The translations under genes were made by a program, and so were the position numbers. Source: Lachnospiraceae bacterium (GTDB lineage Bacteria > Bacillota > Clostridia > Lachnospirales > Lachnospiraceae). From it: a stretch of 44,707 bases of DNA. How positions within the stretch are numbered: the first letter of the stretch is position 1; every line of letters begins with the position of its first letter. Location of the stretch: NCBI GenBank assembly GCA_017441825.1, contig JAFRVD010000034.1, positions 1-44,707 of the forward strand, in the 5' to 3' direction. Under the pieces are notes generated by a model that searched no databases, had not been told where the DNA came from, and saw only the letters and a list, made by a program, of their open reading frames with translations. Shown here piece by piece: positions 7,268 through 14,694 of the stretch.

Positions 7268-8470
7268 ATGAAAAAAGTACTTGTACTCATGATGGCTGCC
7301 GTGATCCTTCTGCCGGTATTCTCAGGCTGTAAATGCGGCAAGGACAAGGAAACAGAGACGGAGAGCACTCCGGAAAGCACGGAGTCTGAGACCCCGTCCG
7401 AAACGGAGACGGAGCCTCCGGAAACAGAGACGAAAACAGAGCCTCCGGAGACGACTTCCGAGGTGCGGGAGACAGGGACCACCACGTCCCGCGTGAATTT
7501 CCGGACGGGACCGGGCACGGAATATGAGAGCTACGGGGTCCTGGAGTCCGGGGTCGAGGTGGAGGTTCTCGGGGAGGAAAACGGCTGGTGCCGTGTGTTC
7601 TACGACGGCAGGGAAGGCTGCATCTCACGCGAATACCTGAGGCTTCCCGGCGACCCGGAGCCGCAGACCGCGGGACCGGAGGTGCCGTATGACCCGAACG
7701 GCGGCGTTCTTGCCGATTCCGGGCGGTTCCCGGACGTTCAGTCGCTTTCCAATAATTCCATCCCCTACGGCTGCGACTGGGAAAGCAAGGACGAGACCGG
7801 CCTTCCGAACGGCGTCCATTATTATGAGTCGCTGTACGGGCAGTACGGCGGAGTCTACAGGATCAAAACGGGTGAGAAACTCATCTATCTGACCTTTGAC
7901 GAAGGGTACGAGCTCGGGTATACGCCCCTTATTCTGGATACGCTTAAGGAGAAGAACGTCAAGGCTGTGTTCTTCATCACGAAGCAGTTCTATGACAACA
8001 GCCCGGACCTTATTCAGCGTATGATCGATGAAGGGCACATCGTCGGAAATCACACGTGCCGGCATCCTTCGGGAGGCTATCCGAAGTACGTTGATGAAAA
8101 CGGCATGGACTCCTTTATCGAAGATATTTCGACTCTGCACAAGCTGGTCTATGACAGCTTCGGATATTCGATGCGGCTGTTCCGGTTCCCGGAAGGAGAG
8201 TCGTCTGAACGGCTGATGGCGCAGCTCGTGAATTTCGGCTACGCGCCGGTCTTCTGGAGCTATGCGCACAGGGACTACGTCACGGACGACCAGCCGGAGA
8301 TCTCGGTCACACTGGACAGGTGCTTAAGCCATATGGCGCCGGGCTCCATCTATTTACTGCATGCGGTTTCATCGAGCAATACCGCGGCACTGGGAGAATT
8401 CATTGACCAGGCGCGCGCGCAGGGGTATGACTTCGCGCAGATCCCCGTTGATGACGTCATGCTTCACTGA
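7268..8470 (+). CDS. PdaA-like polysaccharide deacetylase lipoprotein with SH3 domain
   Basis: An exported peptidoglycan N-acetylmuramic acid or GlcNAc deacetylase, 400 residues. The signal peptide ends in a lipobox (PVFSGC, Cys20), then a Thr/Glu/Pro tether (about 26-70), an SH3b domain (about 72-128, VNFRTGPGTEYE to GCISREYL), and a NodB fold (about 205-395). Catalytic features: TFDEG with Asp211, His262 and His266 in GNHTCRHP, RFPEG, and LLHAVSSSN near the end. TFDEGYELGYT and the LLHAVS block resemble Bacillus PdaA, which makes muramic delta-lactam in spore cortex. The neighbouring paralogue lacks these residues. PdaA-like identity is good; a sporulation role is only a possibility. Confidence 0.88.
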   Translation: MKKVLVLMMAAVILLPVFSGCKCGKDKETETESTPESTESETPSETETEPPETETKTEPPETTSEVRETGTTTSRVNFRTGPGTEYESYGVLESGVEVEVLGEENGWCRVFYDGREGCISREYLRLPGDPEPQTAGPEVPYDPNGGVLADSGRFPDVQSLSNNSIPYGCDWESKDETGLPNGVHYYESLYGQYGGVYRIKTGEKLIYLTFDEGYELGYTPLILDTLKEKNVKAVFFITKQFYDNSPDLIQRMIDEGHIVGNHTCRHPSGGYPKYVDENGMDSFIEDISTLHKLVYDSFGYSMRLFRFPEGESSERLMAQLVNFGYAPVFWSYAHRDYVTDDQPEISVTLDRCLSHMAPGSIYLLHAVSSSNTAALGEFIDQARAQGYDFAQIPVDDVMLH

Positions 8471-8506
8471 TCACACTGATCAAAAAGAAACCGGAGTGAA
8501 AAGGGT

Positions 8507-9619
8507 ATGTTTTTTAGTAAGCTAAAGGAAAAGCTCACTGCTTTTTTTGAAGACCAGACTAAGCTTGCGACGGCGCTCATGATCGCAGCGGTGGTCATTG
8601 CCTCAGTTTCAGTGCTCGTCATGGCACTTTCCGGCATCGATATCAAGGGAGCCTCGGGAAATACGCCGGCTGGAAAGACTCAGAATGAGGAAGCGGCGCC
8701 GGAGGATGAAGCTCAGGAAGCGGTGCCGGAAGGCAATAACGGAGAAGGTGCGGATGACCGGGAAAACGGCGCGGAAGGCGAAGCACCCGAGGAAAACGGT
8801 ACTTCCGAGCCGGAGCAGTCCACTGAGCCTGATACAGAAACGGAGCCGGGACCGGACAAGGGCCTGGTGCACACTATTTCGCCGGCCGAGCTTGAGGTGA
8901 TCCGGCAGAAGTACGACGGTACGGTACGCGGATTCGGCATCGGGCTGGAAGGCGGTTCCCGCGACACGTACAACCGGCAGCTTCAGGCCGTGAACATCAA
9001 TTCGACGCTGAAATCCCTGGGTGCAAACGTCCTTGTATTCGCGAGCGAGCCGGACACCCCCAATGCGGCCATCGCGTTCCAGGCGGGATACGAGGCGGGG
9101 TATACGGAGCAGGTGCTGGACATCCTGAAGCAGTACGACGTAAAAGCCACGTTCTTCGTGACAATGGAATACGTCTCGAAAAACCCGGACATCGTGAAGC
9201 GCATGATCGACGAAGGGCATGAGATCGGAAGCCATTCCTCATCCTGTCCGGAGGACGGCATCGCGAACTACGCGCTGAGCGACCAGATGAACGACGCGAT
9301 GGAGCTCCAGAATTTCATGGAAGCCCACTATGACTACACGATGACGAAGTACAACTTCAATTCGGGCGTTTATTCAGTCCAGCAGGCAATACTCATGTCC
9401 AAAATGGGCTATGAGTTCACCTTCTGCAGCCTGAACTACGCGGATTACGACCCGGACGAATCGTTTAACTCAGCAGACGTCCTGTCAAAGCTCGAGGATA
9501 TGATGCACAACGGCTGCATCTACTGCTTCCATATGACGAACAAGGTCACTGTGGAGATCCTTCCGGGACTCATCCAGTGCATGAAGGACGAGGGCTACAA
9601 CATCGTCTCCCTTCGGTAA
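8507..9619 (+). CDS. Catalytically degenerate polysaccharide-deacetylase homologue
   Basis: A membrane-anchored NodB-fold protein of 370 residues with one N-terminal helix (about 19-43) and a long acidic Glu/Pro/Thr tether (about 50-125). The deacetylase fold starts near residue 186 and aligns with the preceding gene (LDILKQYDVKATFFVTMEYV, RMIDEGHEIGSH), but the TFDDG motif is AFQAG (Gln192, Ala193) and the HxxxH pair is H243-SSS-C247. The metal-binding Asp and second His are therefore absent. The frame is intact and the fold well kept, so this is a pseudoenzyme, perhaps a glycan-binding or regulatory partner, rather than a decayed gene. It starts 36 bases after the active homologue and ends at twin terminators. 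Confidence 0.8.
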   Translation: MFFSKLKEKLTAFFEDQTKLATALMIAAVVIASVSVLVMALSGIDIKGASGNTPAGKTQNEEAAPEDEAQEAVPEGNNGEGADDRENGAEGEAPEENGTSEPEQSTEPDTETEPGPDKGLVHTISPAELEVIRQKYDGTVRGFGIGLEGGSRDTYNRQLQAVNINSTLKSLGANVLVFASEPDTPNAAIAFQAGYEAGYTEQVLDILKQYDVKATFFVTMEYVSKNPDIVKRMIDEGHEIGSHSSSCPEDGIANYALSDQMNDAMELQNFMEAHYDYTMTKYNFNSGVYSVQQAILMSKMGYEFTFCSLNYADYDPDESFNSADVLSKLEDMMHNGCIYCFHMTNKVTVEILPGLIQCMKDEGYNIVSLR

Positions 9620-9647
9620 ACCGACCATTAATAATTCACTTCTGGGC

Positions 9648-9692
9648 GGGTTTTTCGCACTTTTTCACGAAAATGCGGAAAACCCCCTTTTT
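9648..9692 (+). terminator. Intrinsic terminator 1 after deacetylase pair
   Basis: GGGTTTTTCGCA (9648-9659) pairs with TGCGGAAAACCC (9674-9685) with one G-T wobble, followed by CC and TTTTT (9688-9692). Confidence 0.65.
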
Positions 9693-9698
9693 ATCAGT

Positions 9699-9727
9699 AA
9701 GCAAGCCCAAAAAATGCTTGCTTTTTT
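9699..9727 (+). terminator. Intrinsic terminator 2 after deacetylase pair
   Basis: AAGCAAGC (9699-9706) and GCTTGCTT (9716-9723) form an 8-bp stem ending in a run of six T (9722-9727). It sits directly behind the first terminator, giving a strong double stop before the decarboxylase operon. Confidence 0.8.
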
Positions 9728-9728
9728 G

Positions 9729-9757
9729 TTGCATTCTGCATAAAATTACAGTATGAA
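9729..9757 (+). promoter_or_regulatory. Promoter for the sodium-pump decarboxylase operon
   Basis: TTGCAT (9729-9734), a 17-base spacer and TATGAA (9752-9757), immediately after the terminator and 65 bases before the first gene of the operon. Confidence 0.55.
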
Positions 9758-9821
9758 TGGAAATCTGGGATTTTCCTGAAACAGAGCGTCTGCCAAGGCA
9801 GATGCGGATCGGAGGAAATGA

Positions 9822-11189
9822 ATGAGCACGAATGGATTGACAAAGGCGAAAAGCAGGATCGAAGCGTTCGTTGACGAAGGCAGCTTTGTTGAGATCGGCA
9901 GTTTGGTCAGCGCGCGCGCCACGGATTTTGCGTCGCTCCGGCAGGAGGCTCCCGGCGACGGAGTCGTGACCGGTTTCGCAACCATCGGCGGCAAGCTGGT
10001 CTATATTTACAGCCAGGACGCGTCCGTCCTGGGCGGCTCCCTTGGGGAGATGCACGCAAAGAAGATCGTCAGGATCTATGACATGGCCATCAAGATGGGC
10101 GCTCCCGTCATCGGGCTTCTGGATTCAGCAGGCGTAAGGCTCGAGGAAGCAACGGATGCCCTTCACGGCTTCCAGCTCCTGTATCTTGCTGAGGCGAAGG
10201 CGTCCGGCGTTGTTCCGCAGATCATGGTCGTTTACGGCAAGTGCGGCGGCGGCATGGCGCTTTCCGCAGGCATGGCGGACTTTGTGTTCATGGAAGAGAA
10301 AGATTCATCCCTCTTCGTGAATGCGCCTAACACGCTTGACAGTAATTATAAAGAAAAATGCAACACGGCATCCGCAAAATACCAGAGCAGGGAAAGCGGC
10401 ATCGTGGACGGCTTCGGCTCGGAAGAAGAGCTCGCGTCCTACGTCGCGTCCCTTGTTTCCATGCTCCCCTCGAACAACGAGGACACGGCGGCAGAGGAAG
10501 CTTTGGATGATCTCAACAGGATGACCGACGAGCTTCAGGGTGAGACGGATATCCGCGTGATCGCGGGAGCCGTTGCGGACACCGGACTCTTTATTGAGAC
10601 GAAGAGAGACTACGCAGAGGACGTCGTGACCGGCTTTATGCGGCTGGACGGCGTGACCGTGGGTCTTGTAGGCAACCAGGACGCGAAGATGACTGCGGCA
10701 GGCCTTCATAAGGCTGCTTCTCTCGTGAAGTTCTGCGATGCTTTCGACATCCCGGTAGTAACCCTCGTGAACGCTTCGGGCTTCAAGGCATCGGCGGAAG
10801 AAGAAAAAGCCCTTCCGAAGGCAGGCGCGGATCTCCTTTACGCGTACGCGAACGCGACCGTTCCGAAGATCGGCGTGATCATTTCGGAAGCATTCGGAAG
10901 CGCATACATGACTATGACGCTTGGTGCGGACGTCGTATACGCACTGTCTGACGCGAAGATCGGCATCATGGACGCTGGAATGGCTGCCAAGATCCTTGCG
11001 GGAGACGGAGACGTGTCCGAGACCGCAGCCAGATTTGAAGAAAAGCAGAGCGCGCTTGCACAGGCAAAGCGGGGCTACGTGGACGGCCTTGTTGAAGCAG
11101 CGTCCTTAAGAAAGCAGATCCTTGCGGCGCTTGAGATGCTCTTCTCGAAGAGAGAGGACGCGCCCTTAAAGAAGCACGGGACAAAGTAA
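9822..11189 (+). CDS. Acyl-CoA-type carboxyltransferase subunit (MmdA/12S-like)
   Basis: A 455-residue protein with two crotonase-type carboxyltransferase halves. The N-terminal half has GDGVVTGFATIGGK, SQDASVLGGSLGEMHAKKI and VVYGKCGGGMALSAG, which forms an acyl-CoA oxyanion pocket; the C-terminal half has VTLVNASGFKASAEEEKALPKAGADL and AFGSAYMTM. It is the 12S/MmdA/PccB family, but shorter than typical MmdA (about 510). It should move carboxyl groups between an acyl-CoA and the biotin carrier encoded two genes downstream. The substrate (methylmalonyl-, malonyl- or other CoA) is not readable. The start is an ATG six bases after GGAGG. First gene of the five-gene decarboxylase operon. Confidence 0.87.
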   Translation: MSTNGLTKAKSRIEAFVDEGSFVEIGSLVSARATDFASLRQEAPGDGVVTGFATIGGKLVYIYSQDASVLGGSLGEMHAKKIVRIYDMAIKMGAPVIGLLDSAGVRLEEATDALHGFQLLYLAEAKASGVVPQIMVVYGKCGGGMALSAGMADFVFMEEKDSSLFVNAPNTLDSNYKEKCNTASAKYQSRESGIVDGFGSEEELASYVASLVSMLPSNNEDTAAEEALDDLNRMTDELQGETDIRVIAGAVADTGLFIETKRDYAEDVVTGFMRLDGVTVGLVGNQDAKMTAAGLHKAASLVKFCDAFDIPVVTLVNASGFKASAEEEKALPKAGADLLYAYANATVPKIGVIISEAFGSAYMTMTLGADVVYALSDAKIGIMDAGMAAKILAGDGDVSETAARFEEKQSALAQAKRGYVDGLVEAASLRKQILAALEMLFSKREDAPLKKHGTK

Positions 11190-11203
11190 AAAGGAGAGTG
11201 CAG

Positions 11204-11620
11204 ATGAGAAGACATTTGAGAAAGGCCCTGCCGGTCCTCTTCCTTGTGCTTTCAATGGCAGCGCTGTCCGGATGCGACGGCGAGCTCGGGCAGAAGATGG
11301 GCAACGCCGCCCTGAATACGCTCATGGGCATGGGCGTGGTGTTCCTGGTACTGATCCTGATCAGCTTTGTGATCTCCGGCTTCAGCCTCATCAACAAGGC
11401 GCAGGCCAGGAAGACGACCAAGGAGGTCCTGGAGCCGGCTTCACCGGCCCCGGTTCCTGTACAGGAAGAGCCGGAAGAGGAAGAAGAGCTTACGGATGAC
11501 CTTGAATTAGTTGCGGTCATCGCGGCAGCCATCGCGGCATCGGAAAATACGAGCCCGGACGGCCTGGTCGTCCGCTCCATCAGAAGAGTATCATCCAGAA
11601 ATCAGTGGAAGAGAGGATAA
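11204..11620 (+). CDS. oadG: OadG-family sodium-pump decarboxylase gamma subunit
   Basis: The small membrane subunit of 138 residues that holds a biotin-dependent decarboxylase complex together. It has a signal-like N-terminus ending in LSGC (Cys24, possible lipobox), then the OadG hallmark helix (about 40-62, TLMGMGVVFLVLILISF), a Pro/Glu linker, and a C-terminal segment (ELVAVIAAAIAAS) that meets the other subunits in characterised relatives. The ATG at 11204 is chosen because AAGGAG ends seven bases before it; a GTG two codons earlier overlaps that site. The lipobox-like Cys before the usual OadG helix is an extra. Spacing to the next gene is four bases. Confidence 0.88.
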   Translation: MRRHLRKALPVLFLVLSMAALSGCDGELGQKMGNAALNTLMGMGVVFLVLILISFVISGFSLINKAQARKTTKEVLEPASPAPVPVQEEPEEEEELTDDLELVAVIAAAIAASENTSPDGLVVRSIRRVSSRNQWKRG

Positions 11621-11624
11621 GGAT

Positions 11625-11999
11625 ATGAAGAATTATACGATCACAGTCAACGGCAATGTGTATGAAGTTACGGTAGAAGAAGGCATTTCCGGCGCGGCAC
11701 CGGCAGTCAAGGCTCCGGCGGCAAAGCCCGCACAGGCTCCTAAGAAGGCGGCTCCGGCACCCGCAGCGCCTCAGGGTGCGCAGGGAAGCGTCCAGATCGT
11801 TTCTCCAATGCCCGGCAAGATCCTCGGCATCAAGGCCAAGGCCGGCGATGCAGTGAAGAAGGGGCAGGCCATCATCATCCTCGAAGCCATGAAGATGGAA
11901 AACGAGATCGTCGCGCCTCAGGACGGGACGGTCGCAAGCATCAACGTCAATGAAGGCGCAAGCGTGGAGGCAGGTGCGGTACTGGCGACCATGAACTGA
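11625..11999 (+). CDS. Biotin carboxyl carrier protein of the decarboxylase complex
   Basis: A 124-residue biotinyl carrier. An N-terminal region (1-24) with KNYTITVNGNVYEVTVEE is followed by an Ala/Pro/Lys-rich flexible linker (25-52) and a biotinyl-lipoyl domain (54-124). The biotinylation site is EAMKMEN with Lys90. It is the equivalent of the transcarboxylase 1.3S subunit or MmdC/GcdC, and must serve the two carboxyltransferases of the operon and the membrane decarboxylase OadB. A frame open further upstream is ignored; ATG 11625 has a purine-rich GAGGATAAGGAT site just before it and starts the conserved fold. Confidence 0.92.
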   Translation: MKNYTITVNGNVYEVTVEEGISGAAPAVKAPAAKPAQAPKKAAPAPAAPQGAQGSVQIVSPMPGKILGIKAKAGDAVKKGQAIIILEAMKMENEIVAPQDGTVASINVNEGASVEAGAVLATMN

Positions 12000-12016
12000 T
12001 CATTTTCACAGGATCT

Positions 12017-12033
12017 AAAGGAGATACAAGATT
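12017..12033 (+). promoter_or_regulatory. Ribosome binding site with ATT start codon
   Basis: AAAGGAG (12017-12023) is followed seven bases later by ATT (12031-12033) in the oadB frame. The only conventional start nearby in that frame is TTG at 12052, which has no Shine-Dalgarno. The TTG at 12032 is in another frame and ends after 25 codons. Confidence 0.6.
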
Positions 12034-13176
12034 GAGTATTTTACAAGCACATTGGGAAATCTGCGCCAACAGACGGCATTCTTCAATCTCACCTGGGGAA
12101 ATTACCTGATGATCGTGGTGGCGCTGTTCTTCATGTACCTGGCGATCGCCAAGGAATATGAACCGCTGCTTCTGGTCCCGATCTCGTTCGGCATGCTGCT
12201 CGTGAATATCTACCCGGATATCATGAAGGCGCCGGCAGACGGCTCCGCAGGAGGACTGCTGCATTATTTCTATCTGTTGGATGAATGGGCCATCATGCCT
12301 TCCCTGATCTTCATGGGTGTAGGCGCGATGACCGACTTCGGGCCGCTGATCGCGAACCCGAGGAGCTTCCTTTTAGGCGCCGCCGCGCAGTTCGGAATAT
12401 ACGGCGCGTACTTTATGGCAATTTTACTGGGCTTCAACGATAAGGCTGCGGCCGCCATCTCCATTATCGGCGGCGCGGACGGCCCGACGTCCATTTTCCT
12501 GGCCAGCAAGCTGGGACAGACGGAATACATGGGACCCATCGCAGTGGCTGCTTATTCGTACATGTCGCTGGTACCCATTATCCAGCCGCCCATCATGAAG
12601 CTTTTGACGACTGAGGAAGAGCGCAAGATCAAGATGGAGCAGCTGCGTCCGGTCAGTAAGCTCGAGCGTATCCTGTTCCCCATCATCGTAACGATCGTCG
12701 TGTCCATGCTTCTTCCGACCACAGCGCCTCTTGTAGGCATGCTGATGCTCGGCAACCTGTTCCGTGAGAGCGGTGTGGTGCGGCAGCTCAGCGAGACCGC
12801 GTCCAATGCGCTCATGTACATCGTCGTGATCCTTCTCGGCACGTCCGTAGGTGCGACCACTTCTGCTGAAGCGTTCCTCAAGCTGGATACGCTGAAGATC
12901 GTGGCGCTCGGCCTGATCGCATTCTCGATCGGCACGGCTGCCGGCGTCCTGTTCGGCAAGCTGATGAAGAAGCTCACTCACGGAAAGGTCAATCCGCTCA
13001 TCGGGTCCGCAGGCGTTTCAGCGGTGCCCATGGCCGCACGTGTTTCGCAGAAGGTGGGCTCTGAAGCAGATCCCACGAACTTCCTGCTGATGCACGCCAT
13101 GGGGCCGAACGTTGCGGGTGTTATTGGTACGGCGGTGGCCGCGGGTACGTTCATGGCCATCTTCGGCATCGTTTAA
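12031..13176 (+). CDS. oadB: Sodium-translocating decarboxylase beta subunit
   Basis: The integral membrane subunit (about 381 residues, many helices) that decarboxylates carboxybiotin and exports Na+. Diagnostic stretches are [38 protein letters not shown] with the conserved Asp for Na+/carboxybiotin, and [24 protein letters not shown] near the end. With an ATT start at 12031 the N-terminus reads [23 protein letters not shown], which matches how OadB proteins usually begin; the alternative TTG at 12052 (374 residues) trims that conserved lead and has no ribosome site. Start codon is inference; family is certain. Lies between the biotin carrier and the 5S-like subunit. Confidence 0.92.
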   Translation: MEYFTSTLGNLRQQTAFFNLTWGNYLMIVVALFFMYLAIAKEYEPLLLVPISFGMLLVNIYPDIMKAPADGSAGGLLHYFYLLDEWAIMPSLIFMGVGAMTDFGPLIANPRSFLLGAAAQFGIYGAYFMAILLGFNDKAAAAISIIGGADGPTSIFLASKLGQTEYMGPIAVAAYSYMSLVPIIQPPIMKLLTTEEERKIKMEQLRPVSKLERILFPIIVTIVVSMLLPTTAPLVGMLMLGNLFRESGVVRQLSETASNALMYIVVILLGTSVGATTSAEAFLKLDTLKIVALGLIAFSIGTAAGVLFGKLMKKLTHGKVNPLIGSAGVSAVPMAARVSQKVGSEADPTNFLLMHAMGPNVAGVIGTAVAAGTFMAIFGIV

Positions 13177-13219
13177 CGGCACCCGGTGATTTCCTGCCGG
13201 ATTTATGAAGGAGATAAAC

Positions 13220-14632
13220 ATGGAAGAAATTAAGAAAAGACCGGTAAAGATTACCGAGACCGTGCTGCGTGACGCACATCAGTCCCTCATCGCAACACGT
13301 ATGAAGACGGAAGAGATGCTTCCCATCGTCCCGAAGATGGACCAGGTCGGTTACCATTCAGTGGAGTGCTGGGGCGGCGCGACCTTTGACGCGTGCCTCC
13401 GTTTCCTGAAGGAAGACCCGTGGGAAAGGCTTCGGAAATTCCGTGACGGATTCAAGCATACAAAGCTTCAGATGCTGTTCCGCGGACAGAACATCCTGGG
13501 CTATAACCATTACGCCGATGACGTCGTCGAATATTTCGTGCAGAAATCCATCGCGAACGGAATCGACATCATCCGTATTTTCGACTGCTTCAACGACCTT
13601 CGGAACCTGCAGACCGCTGTGAACGCGGCGAACAGGGAGAAGGGCGAGGTCCAGGTCGCGCTGTCCTACACTTTAGGCGACGCGTACACGCTGGACTACT
13701 GGAAGGAGACCGCGAAGCGGATCGAGGACATGGGTGCGGATTCGCTCTGCATCAAGGATATGGCGGGCCTCCTGATCCCGTACGAAGCGACGCGTCTTGT
13801 GACCGCGCTCCGTGAAGGCACGAAGCTCCCCATCGACATCCACACGCATTACACGTCCGGCTGCGCAGCCATGACTTACGTCAAGTCCATCGAAGCCGGC
13901 GCGGACATCATCGACACGGCTATTTCCCCGTTCGCGATGGGTACGTCCCAGCCCGCGACCGAGGTGCTCGTGAAGACGTTTGAGGGTACGCCGTACGACA
14001 CCGGCCTGGACCTGAACCTCCTTGCGGAGATCGCGGACTACTTCCGTCCGATCCAGGAATCTTACCTTGCGTCCGGCCAGCTGAACCCGAAGGTCATGGG
14101 CGTCAATATCAAGACGCTCCTTTACCAGGTTCCCGGCGGCATGCTTTCGAACCTTGTGTCCCAGCTCAAGGAAGCGCATGCGGAAGACAAGTACTATCAG
14201 GTGCTTGAGGAGATCCCGAGTGTCCGCCGCGACCTCGGCGAGCCGCCTCTCGTTACGCCGTCTTCCCAGATCGTTGGTACGCAGGCTGTCCTGAACGTCC
14301 TGCAGGGCGAGCGCTATAAGATGATCACGAAGGAGACCAGAAAGGTCCTCCACGGCGAATTCGGCCAGACCATCAAGCCGTTCAACCCGGAAGTCCAGAA
14401 GCTTGCCATCGGCGATGAGGAGCCTATTACCTGCCGTCCGGCAGACCTGATCCCGGATCAGCTTCCCGGCTATGAGGAGGCCATCAAGGATTACAAGCAG
14501 CAGGACGAGGACGTGCTTTCCTACGCACTGTTCCCGCAGGTCGCCATGGACTTCTTCAAGTACCGCGACGCGCAGCAGAAGAAGGTCGACGTCGGCGAGG
14601 CCGACAAGGCCAGCGGCAGCTATCCGGTCTAA
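13220..14632 (+). CDS. oadA: Oxaloacetate decarboxylase alpha / pyruvate carboxylase B (5S-type) subunit
   Basis: A 470-residue TIM-barrel carboxyltransferase acting on oxaloacetate/pyruvate. TETVLRDAHQSLIATR holds the metal Asp, CIKDMAG holds the Lys that is carboxylated in the family, and DIHTHYTSG holds the two metal His. A PYC_OADA conserved domain follows (about 300-450, NPKVMGVNIKTLLYQVPGGM). The C-terminal biotinyl domain found in fused OadA is absent, so it must use the separate carrier at 11625, as the transcarboxylase 5S subunit does. ATG 13220 is chosen since AAGGAG sits six bases before it; an ATG at 13205 overlaps no such site. Last gene of the operon, stopped by a long hairpin. 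Confidence 0.93.
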   Translation: MEEIKKRPVKITETVLRDAHQSLIATRMKTEEMLPIVPKMDQVGYHSVECWGGATFDACLRFLKEDPWERLRKFRDGFKHTKLQMLFRGQNILGYNHYADDVVEYFVQKSIANGIDIIRIFDCFNDLRNLQTAVNAANREKGEVQVALSYTLGDAYTLDYWKETAKRIEDMGADSLCIKDMAGLLIPYEATRLVTALREGTKLPIDIHTHYTSGCAAMTYVKSIEAGADIIDTAISPFAMGTSQPATEVLVKTFEGTPYDTGLDLNLLAEIADYFRPIQESYLASGQLNPKVMGVNIKTLLYQVPGGMLSNLVSQLKEAHAEDKYYQVLEEIPSVRRDLGEPPLVTPSSQIVGTQAVLNVLQGERYKMITKETRKVLHGEFGQTIKPFNPEVQKLAIGDEEPITCRPADLIPDQLPGYEEAIKDYKQQDEDVLSYALFPQVAMDFFKYRDAQQKKVDVGEADKASGSYPV

Positions 14633-14647
14633 GCCCGGACTGCCCAT

Positions 14648-14694
14648 ACACACAAGAACGCCGGCAGGGAAACCCTGCCGGCGTTCTTGTGTGT
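14648..14694. terminator. Perfect 22-bp hairpin between convergent genes
   Basis: Arms at 14648-14669 and 14673-14694 are fully complementary with an AAA loop, centred on CCGGCAGGG/CCCTGCCGG. It sits between oadA (+) and the acyltransferase (-), and the right arm abuts the acyltransferase stop codon at 14695. No T-tract on either side, but position and stability suit a bidirectional terminator. Confidence 0.75.

Noticed and set aside
8507-9619. Calling the second deacetylase gene a pseudogene
   Set aside because: The frame is complete, promoter-proximal gene order is preserved, and only catalytic positions are altered, so pseudoenzyme is the better term.
13673-14653. 326-codon minus-strand frame opposite oadA
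   Set aside because: Basic, repetitive Arg/Leu/Asp composition typical of an antisense shadow; oadA motifs on the + strand are unambiguous.
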